From: Sequoia sempervirens
Taxonomy: Eukaryota; Streptophyta; Pinopsida; Cupressales; Cupressaceae
Reading direction: 5' to 3'
Assembly: GCA_007258455.2 (NCBI GenBank)
Contig: VDFB02000001.1
Location: 13,625,918 to 13,689,917 of the forward strand
DNA length: 64,000 bases
The notes beneath the pieces are model-generated. The model was given only the letters and a program-made list of their open reading frames with translations. It did not search any database and had not been told where the DNA came from. Below, in pieces: positions 55,651 to 64,000 of this stretch; the first letter of the stretch is position 1, and each line of letters starts with the position of its first letter. The translations under genes were made by a program, and so were the position numbers.

Positions 55651-58490
55651 AATTTTTTTTTTTTGCCTCAAGTGTAAACTATTGTTTTACTTTGGAGGGG
55701 CATAACTTTCGCCCAGGTTGTCCTTTTTTCAACTTCTTGGACTCATTGGAAAGTTGACTCAGAGCTCTATGCTATGGTGATAGAGATTTTTTTAGATTCT
55801 GCATTTTTGATAGTGTTTTACTTGGTCAAAGTCAGATGTTTGTTTTGAGCTTCGAGAGGTGATATCAGGTGCATATGGAGTCAAATTTTGGACTTTGAAT
55901 AGTCGATGGAAAGCTTGTTCAGAGCACTACACAGTGGATCAAGTTTGGAGATATTTTGGCATAGTTTATTTGTTGTTTTCTTTATTTGAGTTTTTTATGG
56001 GTTTCTTTGACTATGGTGATATTATGAGTCTATGGATGATCGAATCTTGGAGATTTGATGTTGGATTCATTGTATGCTCAGTTGTACATCTCAAATTATT
56101 CTATTTTTGACATGGTTAGCAGTATATGGTTGGATTTATATGCTTCATTGATGTATCTACAAGTTGTGCAATGTTGTAGGCAGTCTATACTTACATGTTG
56201 CATTTATGACTTGTTGTCTTTGCCCATTGATATTTCAATGTTGATGCATGTTCAGTTTTGGTGGCTTGGTTTAGTCACTTGGTTTGCTAGTTTTGTTGTC
56301 ATGTTGAGGAGGTGAGATGGTATTACTAGGTACAGTTATGATATGAGACCTATGTAGTTGACTATGATTATGCAGATATGTGGACACGATTGGGTTGACT
56401 TGTTACCTTTGGTGGTGATCATGGTGTCATCATGGATGTTTCTTGTGCTTTAGAGACTTCGGCGTATCACATGATGGTTTATGCAGGTGCATTGTTGGTG
56501 GTGTTGGATTGGTTCCTGATTATGGTTGTGGCAGTGTATCTTCGTGGCATGAGGATCATGGTTTTACTTTTCCTTTTGGAAGCTCTTGTTATATTTGAAT
56601 TCTTTGATTGTATGAAGGCCTTTGGTTGATCTTCATGAGGAAATTTTTATCATGATGTCATGGATAGCTTGATTACACTTTTTCAGTGGGAGCTTTTGAC
56701 AGTGATGGTTTTGGCAGTGATGGATATGTTTATGATGGTTTGGTGGTTGTGGGTATCTTCTTGGCTTGGAGATTATGGTTCTAATTTTTATGTTACTAAC
56801 ATTTTAATTGTGGGTGTAGACCTGGATGATCTTCATGGAGAGGATGGTTGTTATGATGCCATGTGTGACTCGATATCACATTTCAGTGGGATTTGTTGGC
56901 CTTGACATGGATGCATCATTTGGTATGGTTATCTTCATGTGATTGGGGATATGGTTTCTTGGTTTAGAGTGTTTTGCTATTATGTCATGGTTTACTCTTG
57001 ATACGCATTTAGAGTTTGGAATGGTACTTATTCTCATGAGACCAAGATGTATATATATGTTATGGTGCATGTGATCTCCTAGGAGGAGATGGTTAGATCA
57101 TGTTCTCATGTTTATGTTCCTGATTCATGATTGGAGTTTTGACATTGATCTTGTGTGGTTCTCTCGGTATTGGATACATTGATCATTTGCTTGATTACTT
57201 CATAATGGTGCTATGTTGCATTTGGATTTTGGCATGGATTGGTTGGTTATAGGTACTCATGGATACTTGGAGACATAGGTGAGGCTTGAGTTCTCTTGTG
57301 ATTAGAGACATGTGTTGAGATGGTTACTCTTGATGAGATTTAAATAGGAACTCCAAGGAGCCTACACCTTGGTTGGACGTGAGTTCAACATGGACCTATG
57401 AGTAGAGTTTTCTTGGATGAGTCATGATGACTTGGATGTCTTGGAGGAGCATTCTCATTCCCCACTCTTGGTTTACTCGACAGTTTCACTTGAGAGGTAT
57501 TTCCCATTGTTTCTTTCAGGTGCTTTATGTTTATGCTTTATCTTCTCATGCATAAGGATCTTGAGATATGGATATATGGTTTTGGAGGGTTCATTTGAGG
57601 AGTGTTGGCATGTTTATCTCCTTATGCATTGCGATTACATTCATTGATGTTGATTTATGAGATGTATTGGGCTTATTTCCTTCATTGGGAATGGATTTAG
57701 TTTGATCTTCTTTGGTTATGAGAGGCTTACACCCATGTTGATTACATGATACATATGTTATGTTTGATCTCATAGATTGAACGGTTGGGTGTTGTGGAGG
57801 AGATCATACTTGATACAATTGACTTTTAGAGGTGTATGTAGGATATTTTTCTTACAAGTTATTGATATACAGGTTTGCATATCATTGTGGATGATTCTTT
57901 GTTACTACATGATGTAGTTTACACTTTCTATATGATGCTATTGGTAGACTTGGTATGCCTTGATCTTTTTTATATTTGCATTACCCATGCAGTGGGAGCT
58001 CTTGGATGTGTGTGTCATTCTTTGACAAGTTTTGCACATGGAGTTTATGTTTGCAGTTTATGGGTGTATATATTTATGGCATGAGTTTAGTATGTTTTGT
58101 ATACCTTGGAGATATGGATAGTTAGATGTAATGGCACTTGTTGTGGGTGTTATTTCAGCTTTGGGTCTGTGTATCTTGACAGCTACTAGTGCATATTGAT
58201 ACCTTTGGATTGAGTGTTTGTGTTTGGGATATCAGTTGAGCAGGACTTATGCTTTGTTGTGATAGATTGTGTGGCTTCTCTATTGGATGGCTTCTTATCT
58301 TTGTACATTGGCATGATGGAGGACGAGAGCATTCATGCTTGGGATGGTGGTCACTTTTATTCTTGTTGCAGGTATCTTGATGGAGCACATGGAGCATTTT
58401 GATTCCATGATGGTATATGTGGCTATATGGATTGTTCATTTGATTCATGTTTTGAGGTTACTTGTTCCCCTTATGCAATGTATACAACAA
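55651..58490 (+). other. Element F interior, T/G-rich non-coding
   Basis: Skewed in base composition: rich in T and G, poor in C. Many loosely repeated words (TGGATGAT, CATGGTTTA, TTGGAGATATGG). Short open frames exist but show no domain, and codon-like constraint is not evident. Confidence 0.55.
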
Positions 58491-58499
58491 GTGGGATAA

Positions 58500-59136
58500 T
58501 GTTAGGAAAAAGGTGTGTTGTACACCTTGCATAATATATTTAATGTAATTATTCTTGGGGCCACTTAATGTTGCATGTAACATTGGGACATAAGTTAAGT
58601 TGTAAAAATACAATTATCTAATATTGGGGAAAATAATAAGTAAAGCACCCAATATTAAATAAAGGGACATGGTTTAGTAATCTCATGGTTTTAGTCACAT
58701 AGTTTTGTGTAATACCACTTAGTGGTTTTGTGGGAGCTTACTTCTATAAAAGCAACCGCAAAGGTAGTTATTGTGAGATGCAATTTTTCATGTTGGCTCT
58801 GGTTAGCATTTGTGAGGGTTTGAAGCATGGCACAAGATGTGTGGTTGCATTCTTGTTCACATGGATTGCTTGGAGAGGGCTTGTTGCTTCAATAGTGTTC
58901 ATGGAGACTCAGAAGATGTATTGTAATATTTATTGTTGAATAATATATTAGAGATGGATGTTTTTGGAGGCTGGGTATTTTTTTCCCTCTTGAGGGTTTC
59001 CCCGGGGTATATCTTGTGTTATATTTTCATGGTTATGTTGTCTATTATCTTGCATGTGGATTATGAATACTTAGATGCATAGATTTCTTTATGGGTTATG
59101 TGGAAATTTTCTTTAATTGGCTACAAGTTTCCAATA
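58500..59136 (+). repeat. Element F 3' LTR
   Basis: 637 bp, collinear with 53666-54294; ends CAATA where the 5' copy ends CAACA. Several percent divergence by eye. Confidence 0.9.
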
Positions 59137-61140
59137 GGTAGAGGGTAGAGGGTTTAAGGGTTGAGGGTTGAGGTTTTAGGGTTGAGTGTTTAAGGGTTTA
59201 AGGGTTTAGGGTTTAGGGTTGAGGGATTAGGGTAGAGAGGGAGGGATGGATGGATAGAGAGAAGGAGAGAAGAGGAGGGAGGGACATAGATATATGAAGG
59301 TTGAGAATCCAATGTATAGGGTAGAGGATTGAGAATAGAGGATCTAGGGTTGACAACCTATTGGGTTGAGGGATTAAGGTATTGGGTTGAGGGATTAGGG
59401 TTGAGGGTACATATGGTTGAAGGATTGGGATTAAGAGTCTAATGTATAGGATAGATGGTATCGAGGTTGAGGGTTTAGGGTTTGAGGGTTGAGGATTGAG
59501 GGATTAAGGGTTGAGGGTTGATAATTGAGGGTTGGGTGTTTAATGTATAGGGTAGAGGGTAGAGGTTTTAAGGGTTGAGGATTGAGGGTTTAAGGTTGAT
59601 GGTAGAGGATTGAGGGTATAGGGTTGGGGTATTATGGTTGAGGGTCCAATGTATAGGGTAGAGGGTATAGAGGTTGAGGTATTAGGGTCTAAGGGTTGAG
59701 AGATTAGGATAGAGAGTTTACTAAGTGGGTTTAAGGGTTTAAGGGTTGAGGGATTAGGGTTGATGGTAGAGGGTAGAGGATTGAGGGTAGAGGGTAGAGG
59801 GTTTAAGGGTTTAGGGTTTAATGGTTGAGGGTTTAGGGTCTAGGATTGAGTGTTTAAGGGTTTATAGGGTCAATGGTAGAAGGTAGAGGGTTTAAGGGTT
59901 GAGGGTTTAAGGTTGAGGGTAGAGGATTGAGGCTATAGGGTTGGCGGATTAGGGTTGAGGGTCCAATGTATAGGGTAGAGGGTATAAGGGTTGAGGGATT
60001 AAAGTTTAAGGGTTGATGGATTAGGTAGAGAGTTTACTAAGTGGGTTTAAGGGTTTAAGGGTTTAAGGGTTAAGGGTAGAGGTTATAGGTTTGATGGTTT
60101 AAGGGTTTAGGGTTTAGTGTTGAGTGTTTAAGGGTTTATAGGGTTGAGGGTTTAGGGGTTGAGGGTTTAAGGTTAAGGGTAGAGGATTGAGGGTATAGGG
60201 TTGGGGGATTAGGGTTGAGGGTCCAATGTATAGGGTAGAGGATATAGGGGTTGAGGAATTAGGGTTTAAGGGTTGAGGGATTAGGGTAGAGAGTTTACTA
60301 AGTGGGTTTAAGGGTTTAAGGGTTGAGGGTAGAGGGTAGAGGATTGAGGGTAGAGGGTAGAGGGTTTAAGGGTTTAGGGTTTAGGGTTGAGTGTTTATGG
60401 GTTTATAGGGTAGAGGGTAGAGGGTTGAAGGTTGAGGGTAGAGGATTGACGGTATAGGGTTGGGGGATTAGGGTTGAGGGTCCAATGTATAGGGTAGATG
60501 GTATAGGGGTTGAGGGATTAGGGTTAAGGGATTAGGGTAGAGAGTTTACTAAGTGGGTTTAAGGGTTTAAGGGTTGAGGGTAGAAGGTAGATGATTGAGG
60601 GTAGAGGGTAGAGGGTAGAGGGTTTAGGGTTTAAGGTTTGAGGGTTTATGGTTTAGGGATGAATGTTTAAGGGTTTATAAGGTAGAGGGTAGAGGGTAGA
60701 GAGTTTAAGTTTGAGGGTAGAGGATTGAGGGTATAGGGTTGGGGGATTAGGGTTGAGGGTCCAATGTATAGGGTAGAGGGTATAGGGGTTGAGGGATTAG
60801 GGTTTAAGGGTTGAGGGATTAAGGGTCAAGAGTGTTGAGGGATTAGTGTAGAGAGTTTACTAAGTGGGTTTAAGAGTTTAAGGGTCAAGGGATTAAGGGT
60901 CAAGAGGGTTGAGGGATTAGGGTAGAGAGTTTATTAAGTGTGTTTAAGGGTTTAATGGTTAAGGGTAGAGAATTGAGGGTATAGGGTTGGGGGATTAGGG
61001 TTGAGGGTCCAATGTAAAGGGTAGAGGGTATAGGGGTTGAGGTTTAATGTATAGGGTAGAGGGTTTAAGAGTTTAGGGTTTAAGGGTTTAGGGTTGAGGG
61101 TTGAGGGTAGATGGTTTAAGGGTTGAGTGTTTAGGGTTTA
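59137..61140 (+). repeat. Telomere-like satellite, right block, about 260-bp higher-order repeat
   Basis: Marker GTCCAATGTATAGGGTAGAG starts at about 59645, 59962, 60222, 60481, 60760 and 61008, spacings near 317, 260, 259, 279 and 248 bp. A second marker, GAGAGTTTACTAAGTGGGTTT, follows each by about 70 bp. Between markers the DNA is GGGTTTA/GGGTTGA/GGGTAGA words. Continuous with the left block once element F is removed. Confidence 0.92.
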
Positions 61141-61620
61141 AGAGTGGGAGAGAGATAGGAGTGAGAGAGAGGGATTTGAGAGAGAGAGAGGGGGTAGGAG
61201 AGAGAGAGAGAGAGAGTATAAGGGTTGAGGGGAGAGGGAATAGAGATAGGAGTGAGTGGGTGAGAAAGGGAGTAGGAAGGAATATAGAGGTAGAATGATA
61301 AGTACTATAAGGTTAAGGTATAGGGTAGGAATAGAATTAGGAGTTTAAGTTGAGGAGTATAAGGAGTTAAGGGTAGAGGAGTAGAGAGATAGAATTATAG
61401 TTTAAGGAGTTGAGGGTATAAGGGTTAAGGTAGGAGTAGAGGGAGAGATAGGAGTGAGTGAGGGTATATAAGGGTAGAGGTGCCAGGGGAGAGAGATAGA
61501 AGAATTGAGTGAGGGTATAAGGGTAGAGGGTAGAGGGGAGAGAGATAGAATTAGGGTATAAGGGTAGAGGGGAGAGAGATAGAATTAGGGTATATAGGGT
61601 ATAGACAAAGAGAGAGAAAA
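61141..61620 (+). repeat. GA-rich tract, right flank of satellite
   Basis: (GA)n mixed with GGTATAAGGGTAGAGGGGAG units (about 50-60 bp period near 61490-61600). Mirrors the left GA-rich tract, so the satellite is bounded by GA-rich DNA on both sides. Confidence 0.8.
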
Positions 61621-62261
61621 TAAATCTTTTAAAAAACCAACTTTATCATAACGCGAGCGCATTGTGAAGAAGTAGAGATATGACCATTTTTAGCAAGAAA
61701 TAATGCGAGCACATTTTGGCTTGCTCTAAAAAAGGTAAAAAACTCAATATACCCGTGATCTCAAGGCCCACATTATGCATATTCTCCTGGTTTTGTGTGT
61801 GCTCTGATAAAAAGTAGCTTTTTGATGATGTTGTGAAGTGTACATGCATGTTTTTCACATTCCACCACCTTTTTCATAATCTTTCCACCACATTTGCATG
61901 AAATAGCAGAGTTTTCATGTTGAAAGGCATATAATATCAATTCAAGTTTGAATTCTAGTGAAAACTGATATACAATTGAAGTTTGGAGGGGAACAAGATT
62001 TTGAAAAAGTCAAATTGTTGAGGAGTTTGAAGAAAGAAGAAGCAAAGGCTACATAATTAGGTAGAACTCCTCCATTTGAAACTCTGGTTTTTTAGGTATG
62101 TGAAGTCTTTACACATTTTCTTTCATTCTATTATGGCTTGCTTTCATTTTTGTTATTTTGCATATTCCATGTTGATCATTGTTTTTTTGTCATTATAACC
62201 TTAGGTTGTCAATGCATATTTTAAATTACACAATTCTATACACTTGCCAATTACATTTTTA
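61621..62261 (+). other. No gene seen
   Basis: AT-rich. Contains the ATAACGCGAG/AATGCGAGCA motifs shared with 51979-52103 at 61648-61705. Confidence 0.45.
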
Positions 62262-62333
62262 AACCACATCTCTTTGAGGCATTTTGTTATTTAACAATTG
62301 ACTTACCTTTTGTATGCTTCCACATTTTGTATA
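62262..62333 (-). pseudogene. PPR protein fragment
   Basis: The minus strand reads YTKCGSIQKVSQLL then NNKMPQRDVV. This is the pentatricopeptide-repeat signature MYAKCGSIEKARQLFDKMPQRDVV with an insertion and a following stop. PPR proteins bind organellar RNA; this is only one motif. Confidence 0.72.
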
Positions 62334-62406
62334 CACATATATATGACATAAGTTTTAAGGAAGTAAAATAAAACATCAATTCTCAATCCTTTATTATGGA
62401 TGTGCA

Positions 62407-62499
62407 TACCACTCTCCGAAGCTTTCATTGAGGTATTTTGTCAAATAGTTATACCAAGCAGCTAATTGCCTTCTCTATGCTACCAAATTTTCCATACAT
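62407..62499 (-). pseudogene. Second PPR protein fragment
   Basis: The minus strand reads MYGKFGSIEKAISCLV, stop, LFDKIPQ, stop. Same PPR motif as 62262-62333, so the two are diverged tandem copies of one region. Confidence 0.7.
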
Positions 62500-62794
62500 G
62501 TCTCTAAAAAATTGGAATATACTCCTCCCACAATGATAGATCTTAAAGACTATTTTGGTTTTCATCTCTATTTCTAAATTTACCTCATCACTAAACTTAC
62601 CTCATCACTTATGTTGTGATATATTTTAAATGTTTCCTTGATTAGTCTACCTACAAGGGATTCTAACCCTTCTCTCCACTGTTACAAGACTCTTTATTCA
62701 AGGCTAAGTTAGCAACATGGGGAAAGGAACAACCTATCTTGCAATCATGGCTCAAAATGGAAGCATGGACAAAACATTTGACTTGTCTGACAAT

Positions 62795-62939
62795 AATGTT
62801 TTTGTATAAATGTATGCAAAATGTGGTAGCATTGACAAGCTAGTGAGCTTAGCAAGATAGTGAGCTCACTCACTAGCCTACCAATGCAACAGGGTTGAGA
62901 TGGTAGGGGCAGCGTATGCCTCATAGAAATGGGGTCTCA
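62795..62939 (+). pseudogene. PPR fragment on the plus strand, split by inserted sequence
   Basis: NVFV, stop, MYAKCGSIDK at 62795-62839, then about 70 bp of foreign sequence with stops, then QRMPHRNGVS at 62910-62939. The natural PPR order is MYAKCGSIDKARxxFDRMPHRNVVSW, so the two halves are one PPR motif with an insert. Opposite strand to the fragments at 62262-62499. Confidence 0.72.
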
Positions 62940-63253
62940 GTGCAGTGAGACCCCCATTTCTATGAAGCATACTACATCTCAACCCCCCGGGCAGTGAGAC
63001 CCCCATTCTATGAGGCATATGTTGCCCCTACCTTCTCAACCCTATTGCATTGGCAAGCTAGCTCACTCACTAGCTTTCCAATGCAGTAGGGTTGAGAAGG
63101 TAGGGGCAGCGTATGCCTCATAGAAATGGGGTCTCATGGCGATGTACCTTCTCAACCCTATTGCATTAGCAAACTAGCTCACTCACTAGCTTGCCAATGC
63201 AGTAGGGTTGAGAAGGTAGGGGCAGCGTATGCCTCATAGAAATGGGATCTCAC
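62861..63253. repeat. Alternating palindromic array (forward-reverse-reverse-forward-reverse-forward)
   Basis: A unit of about 75 bp (CACTCACTAGC..CAATGCAG.AGGGTTGAGAAGG.. to GGGGTCTCA) appears forward at 62861-62939, 63066-63136 and 63177-63252, and reversed at 62946-62988 (partial), 62995-63074 and 63145-63190 (partial). The 62995-63136 pair forms a near-perfect inverted repeat with roughly 65-bp arms. Forward units end in PPR coding sequence (RMPHRNGVSW). Confidence 0.9.
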
Positions 63254-63273
63254 GGTGATGTAGTGTATTCGTA

Positions 63274-63702
63274 ATGTTGACTAATTTCAAGAGATTTGTT
63301 GCACATATCAATGCAGGGAATGTTTATGCAGTTATTATAGATAAAGACAATGAAGAGGGAACAAACTATTACTTGTGTCATTGTGTTGAGGCCAAAAAGA
63401 AATTAGAGGCCCCAGTTATAGATGGAGAAAATATCGAATACTCTACAGGCTCAGTTGTTGTTACTGGAATGTGACTTAGAAGGTACCCACATAAAAGTGT
63501 TAAACATTGGCTATTTTAGGACTTTGACACGCATTATAAGATTTTTCATTAATCGAACCTTGTCGTGGCATCCAATGTTCATTTGACCAAATATGGGGGT
63601 AGACCTTTGAACAAGACCTTGTTGAAGGTCTGTGAGTCTGACCATGAGGCAATACTTGACACAATAAAGAGTAGAGTAGACCCAGATGGTTTGTTGGATT
63701 AA
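63274..63702 (+). pseudogene. Pseudogene of an unrecognised plant protein
   Basis: One frame of 142 codons with three internal stops (TGA 63472, TAG 63517, TAA 63550), otherwise protein-like: FKRFVAHINAGNVYAVIIDK, DNEEGTNYYLCHCVEAKKKL, then VVTG, stop, LRRYPHKSVKHWLF, stop, NLVVASNVHLTKYGG and HEAILDTIKSRVDPDGLLD. The regular composition and lack of frameshifts argue for a recently broken coding exon. I do not recognise the family. The last residues DPDGLLD resemble the DPDGxDLL that precedes the last exon of B-type CDKs, and a donor-like GTAAGT follows at 63706. Confidence 0.6.
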
Positions 63703-63839
63703 TTTGTAAGTATGCACATTGGTTCTTATTAATTTATACTTGTATGCACATTAATTTTTTTGATGCCAATGCTATCATATTCTTTTAATTTTCCTATTTG
63801 TAAGTAACCTACTAAAATTTGATTGGTGTCCCCTTGCAG

Positions 63840-63932
63840 AAAATACAGATTTATGAGTCATCCAAGAGAATCTCAGCCAGAAAAGCAATGCAACATCCTT
63901 ATTTTGATGATCTTAACAAATCTCAATTATGA
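63840..63932 (+). pseudogene. Terminal exon of a B-type cyclin-dependent kinase (CDKB1-like), isolated
   Basis: After an acceptor CCCTTGCAG the frame reads [20 protein letters not shown] then [10 protein letters not shown] and TGA. Plant CDKB kinases, which drive the G2/M transition, end with YxPSKRISAKxAMxHPYFDDLxKSQ(L/F); the match runs to the stop codon. The conserved Pro is Ser here, and one extra residue sits before Tyr. No other part of the kinase is visible on this side, although the window ends at 64000. A 134-bp intron (63706-63839) may join it to the preceding pseudogene. It is either the tail of a broken gene or a captured fragment. Confidence 0.75.
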
Positions 63933-64000
63933 TTTTAAGCCATTACAAAAGCGCGTGTGAAGCTTGGTGAGGGAATTTCAAGTTATTCGTTTGAATTTAA
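63933..64000 (+). other. Sequence after the CDKB-like stop
   Basis: 68 bases to the window edge; nothing recognised. Confidence 0.4.

Larger units (their letters stand above)
53666..59136 (+). mobile_element. Element F: non-coding LTR retrotransposon (LARD-like) in the satellite
   Basis: 5471 bp with LTRs 53666-54294 and 58500-59136, iMet-type primer site TGGTATCAAAGC (54297-54308), polypurine AAGTGGGATAA before the 3' LTR, and a perfect 5-bp target duplication GGTAG (53661-53665, 59137-59141). The 4.2-kb interior shows no gag, protease, integrase or RT motif on either strand. Known: large retrotransposon derivatives move using proteins of a partner element. The partner here is unknown; the polypurine and LTR style resembles Copia. 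Confidence 0.9.

Noticed and set aside
55859..58939. A series of short hydrophobic frames (60-97 codons) that look membrane-like
   Set aside because: T/G-skewed DNA encodes Leu/Phe/Val/Trp by composition. No conserved order, starts or homology; part of non-coding element F.
53061..61140. A genuine chromosome end or telomere
   Set aside because: Words are degenerate, a retrotransposon sits inside, and ordinary sequence continues for kilobases on both sides, so it is interstitial.
62861..63253. Foldback (FB-type) transposon with its own ends
   Set aside because: Forward units contain PPR coding sequence and no target duplication is visible. Rearranged gene debris explains it better, though a mobile carrier is not excluded.

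Overview
The window is nuclear DNA of a land plant, most likely a seed plant with a large, repeat-bloated genome; a conifer or other gymnosperm is my guess, but the sequence does not prove it. The evidence is plant-type Gypsy and Copia retrotransposons with tRNA-Asp and initiator-Met primer sites, a plant hAT transposase of the BED/DUF659 type, a plant single-exon mTERF gene, PPR and B-type CDK gene fragments, and TTTAGGG-like (plant telomere type) satellite DNA. Only two long reading frames are undamaged: the hAT transposase (30118-32418, +) and the mTERF gene (47980-49158, -). Almost everything else is nested, decayed mobile DNA.

Layout. 1-11242: Athila/Tat-like Gypsy element A (left end off-window), with gag, pol and an extra long ORF between integrase and the 3' LTR. 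A sits inside the 5' LTR of element B, a chromodomain Gypsy element at 11243-17218. 17219-26460: sparse DNA with a decayed LINE ORF1 (about 19900-21475), a 207-bp MITE (22138-22344), small tandem duplications and a G-rich low-complexity tract. 26500-27034: LINE ORF2 reverse-transcriptase fragment, cut off by the LTR of element C.

27035-42840: minus-strand chromodomain Gypsy element C carrying three later insertions. An intact-looking hAT transposon (28996-32935, perfect 14-bp TIRs and perfect 8-bp target duplication CATATTTC) lies in its LTR. A Copia element D (34518-40373, two 578/577-bp LTRs) lies in its integrase. A solo LTR (40587-41910) lies in its RNase H. Element D has an unusual array of short stem-loops in its 3' untranslated region. 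42988-43398 is a decayed second hAT BED-finger fragment, and 44050-46380 is a minus-strand chromovirus remnant E.

46521-50010: the one host locus, an mTERF gene. Its 3' end and downstream flank are duplicated in tandem, and its upstream side carries two tandem copies of sequence related to the MITE at 22138. 50114-50523: a probable TTA-flanked MITE. 51897-52103: hairpins. 52290-61620: GA-rich DNA and a telomere-like satellite with a repeat of about 260 bp, split by a non-coding LTR element F (53666-59136, target duplication GGTAG).

62262-63253: PPR gene fragments on both strands, folded into an alternating palindromic array. It is followed by a pseudogene of an unrecognised protein (63274-63702) and the last exon of a B-type cyclin-dependent kinase (63840-63932). 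This end looks like a gene-fragment capture or rearrangement hotspot.

There is no operon-like logic. The relationships are insertion order: LINE before C before hAT, D and solo LTR; B before A; satellite before F.
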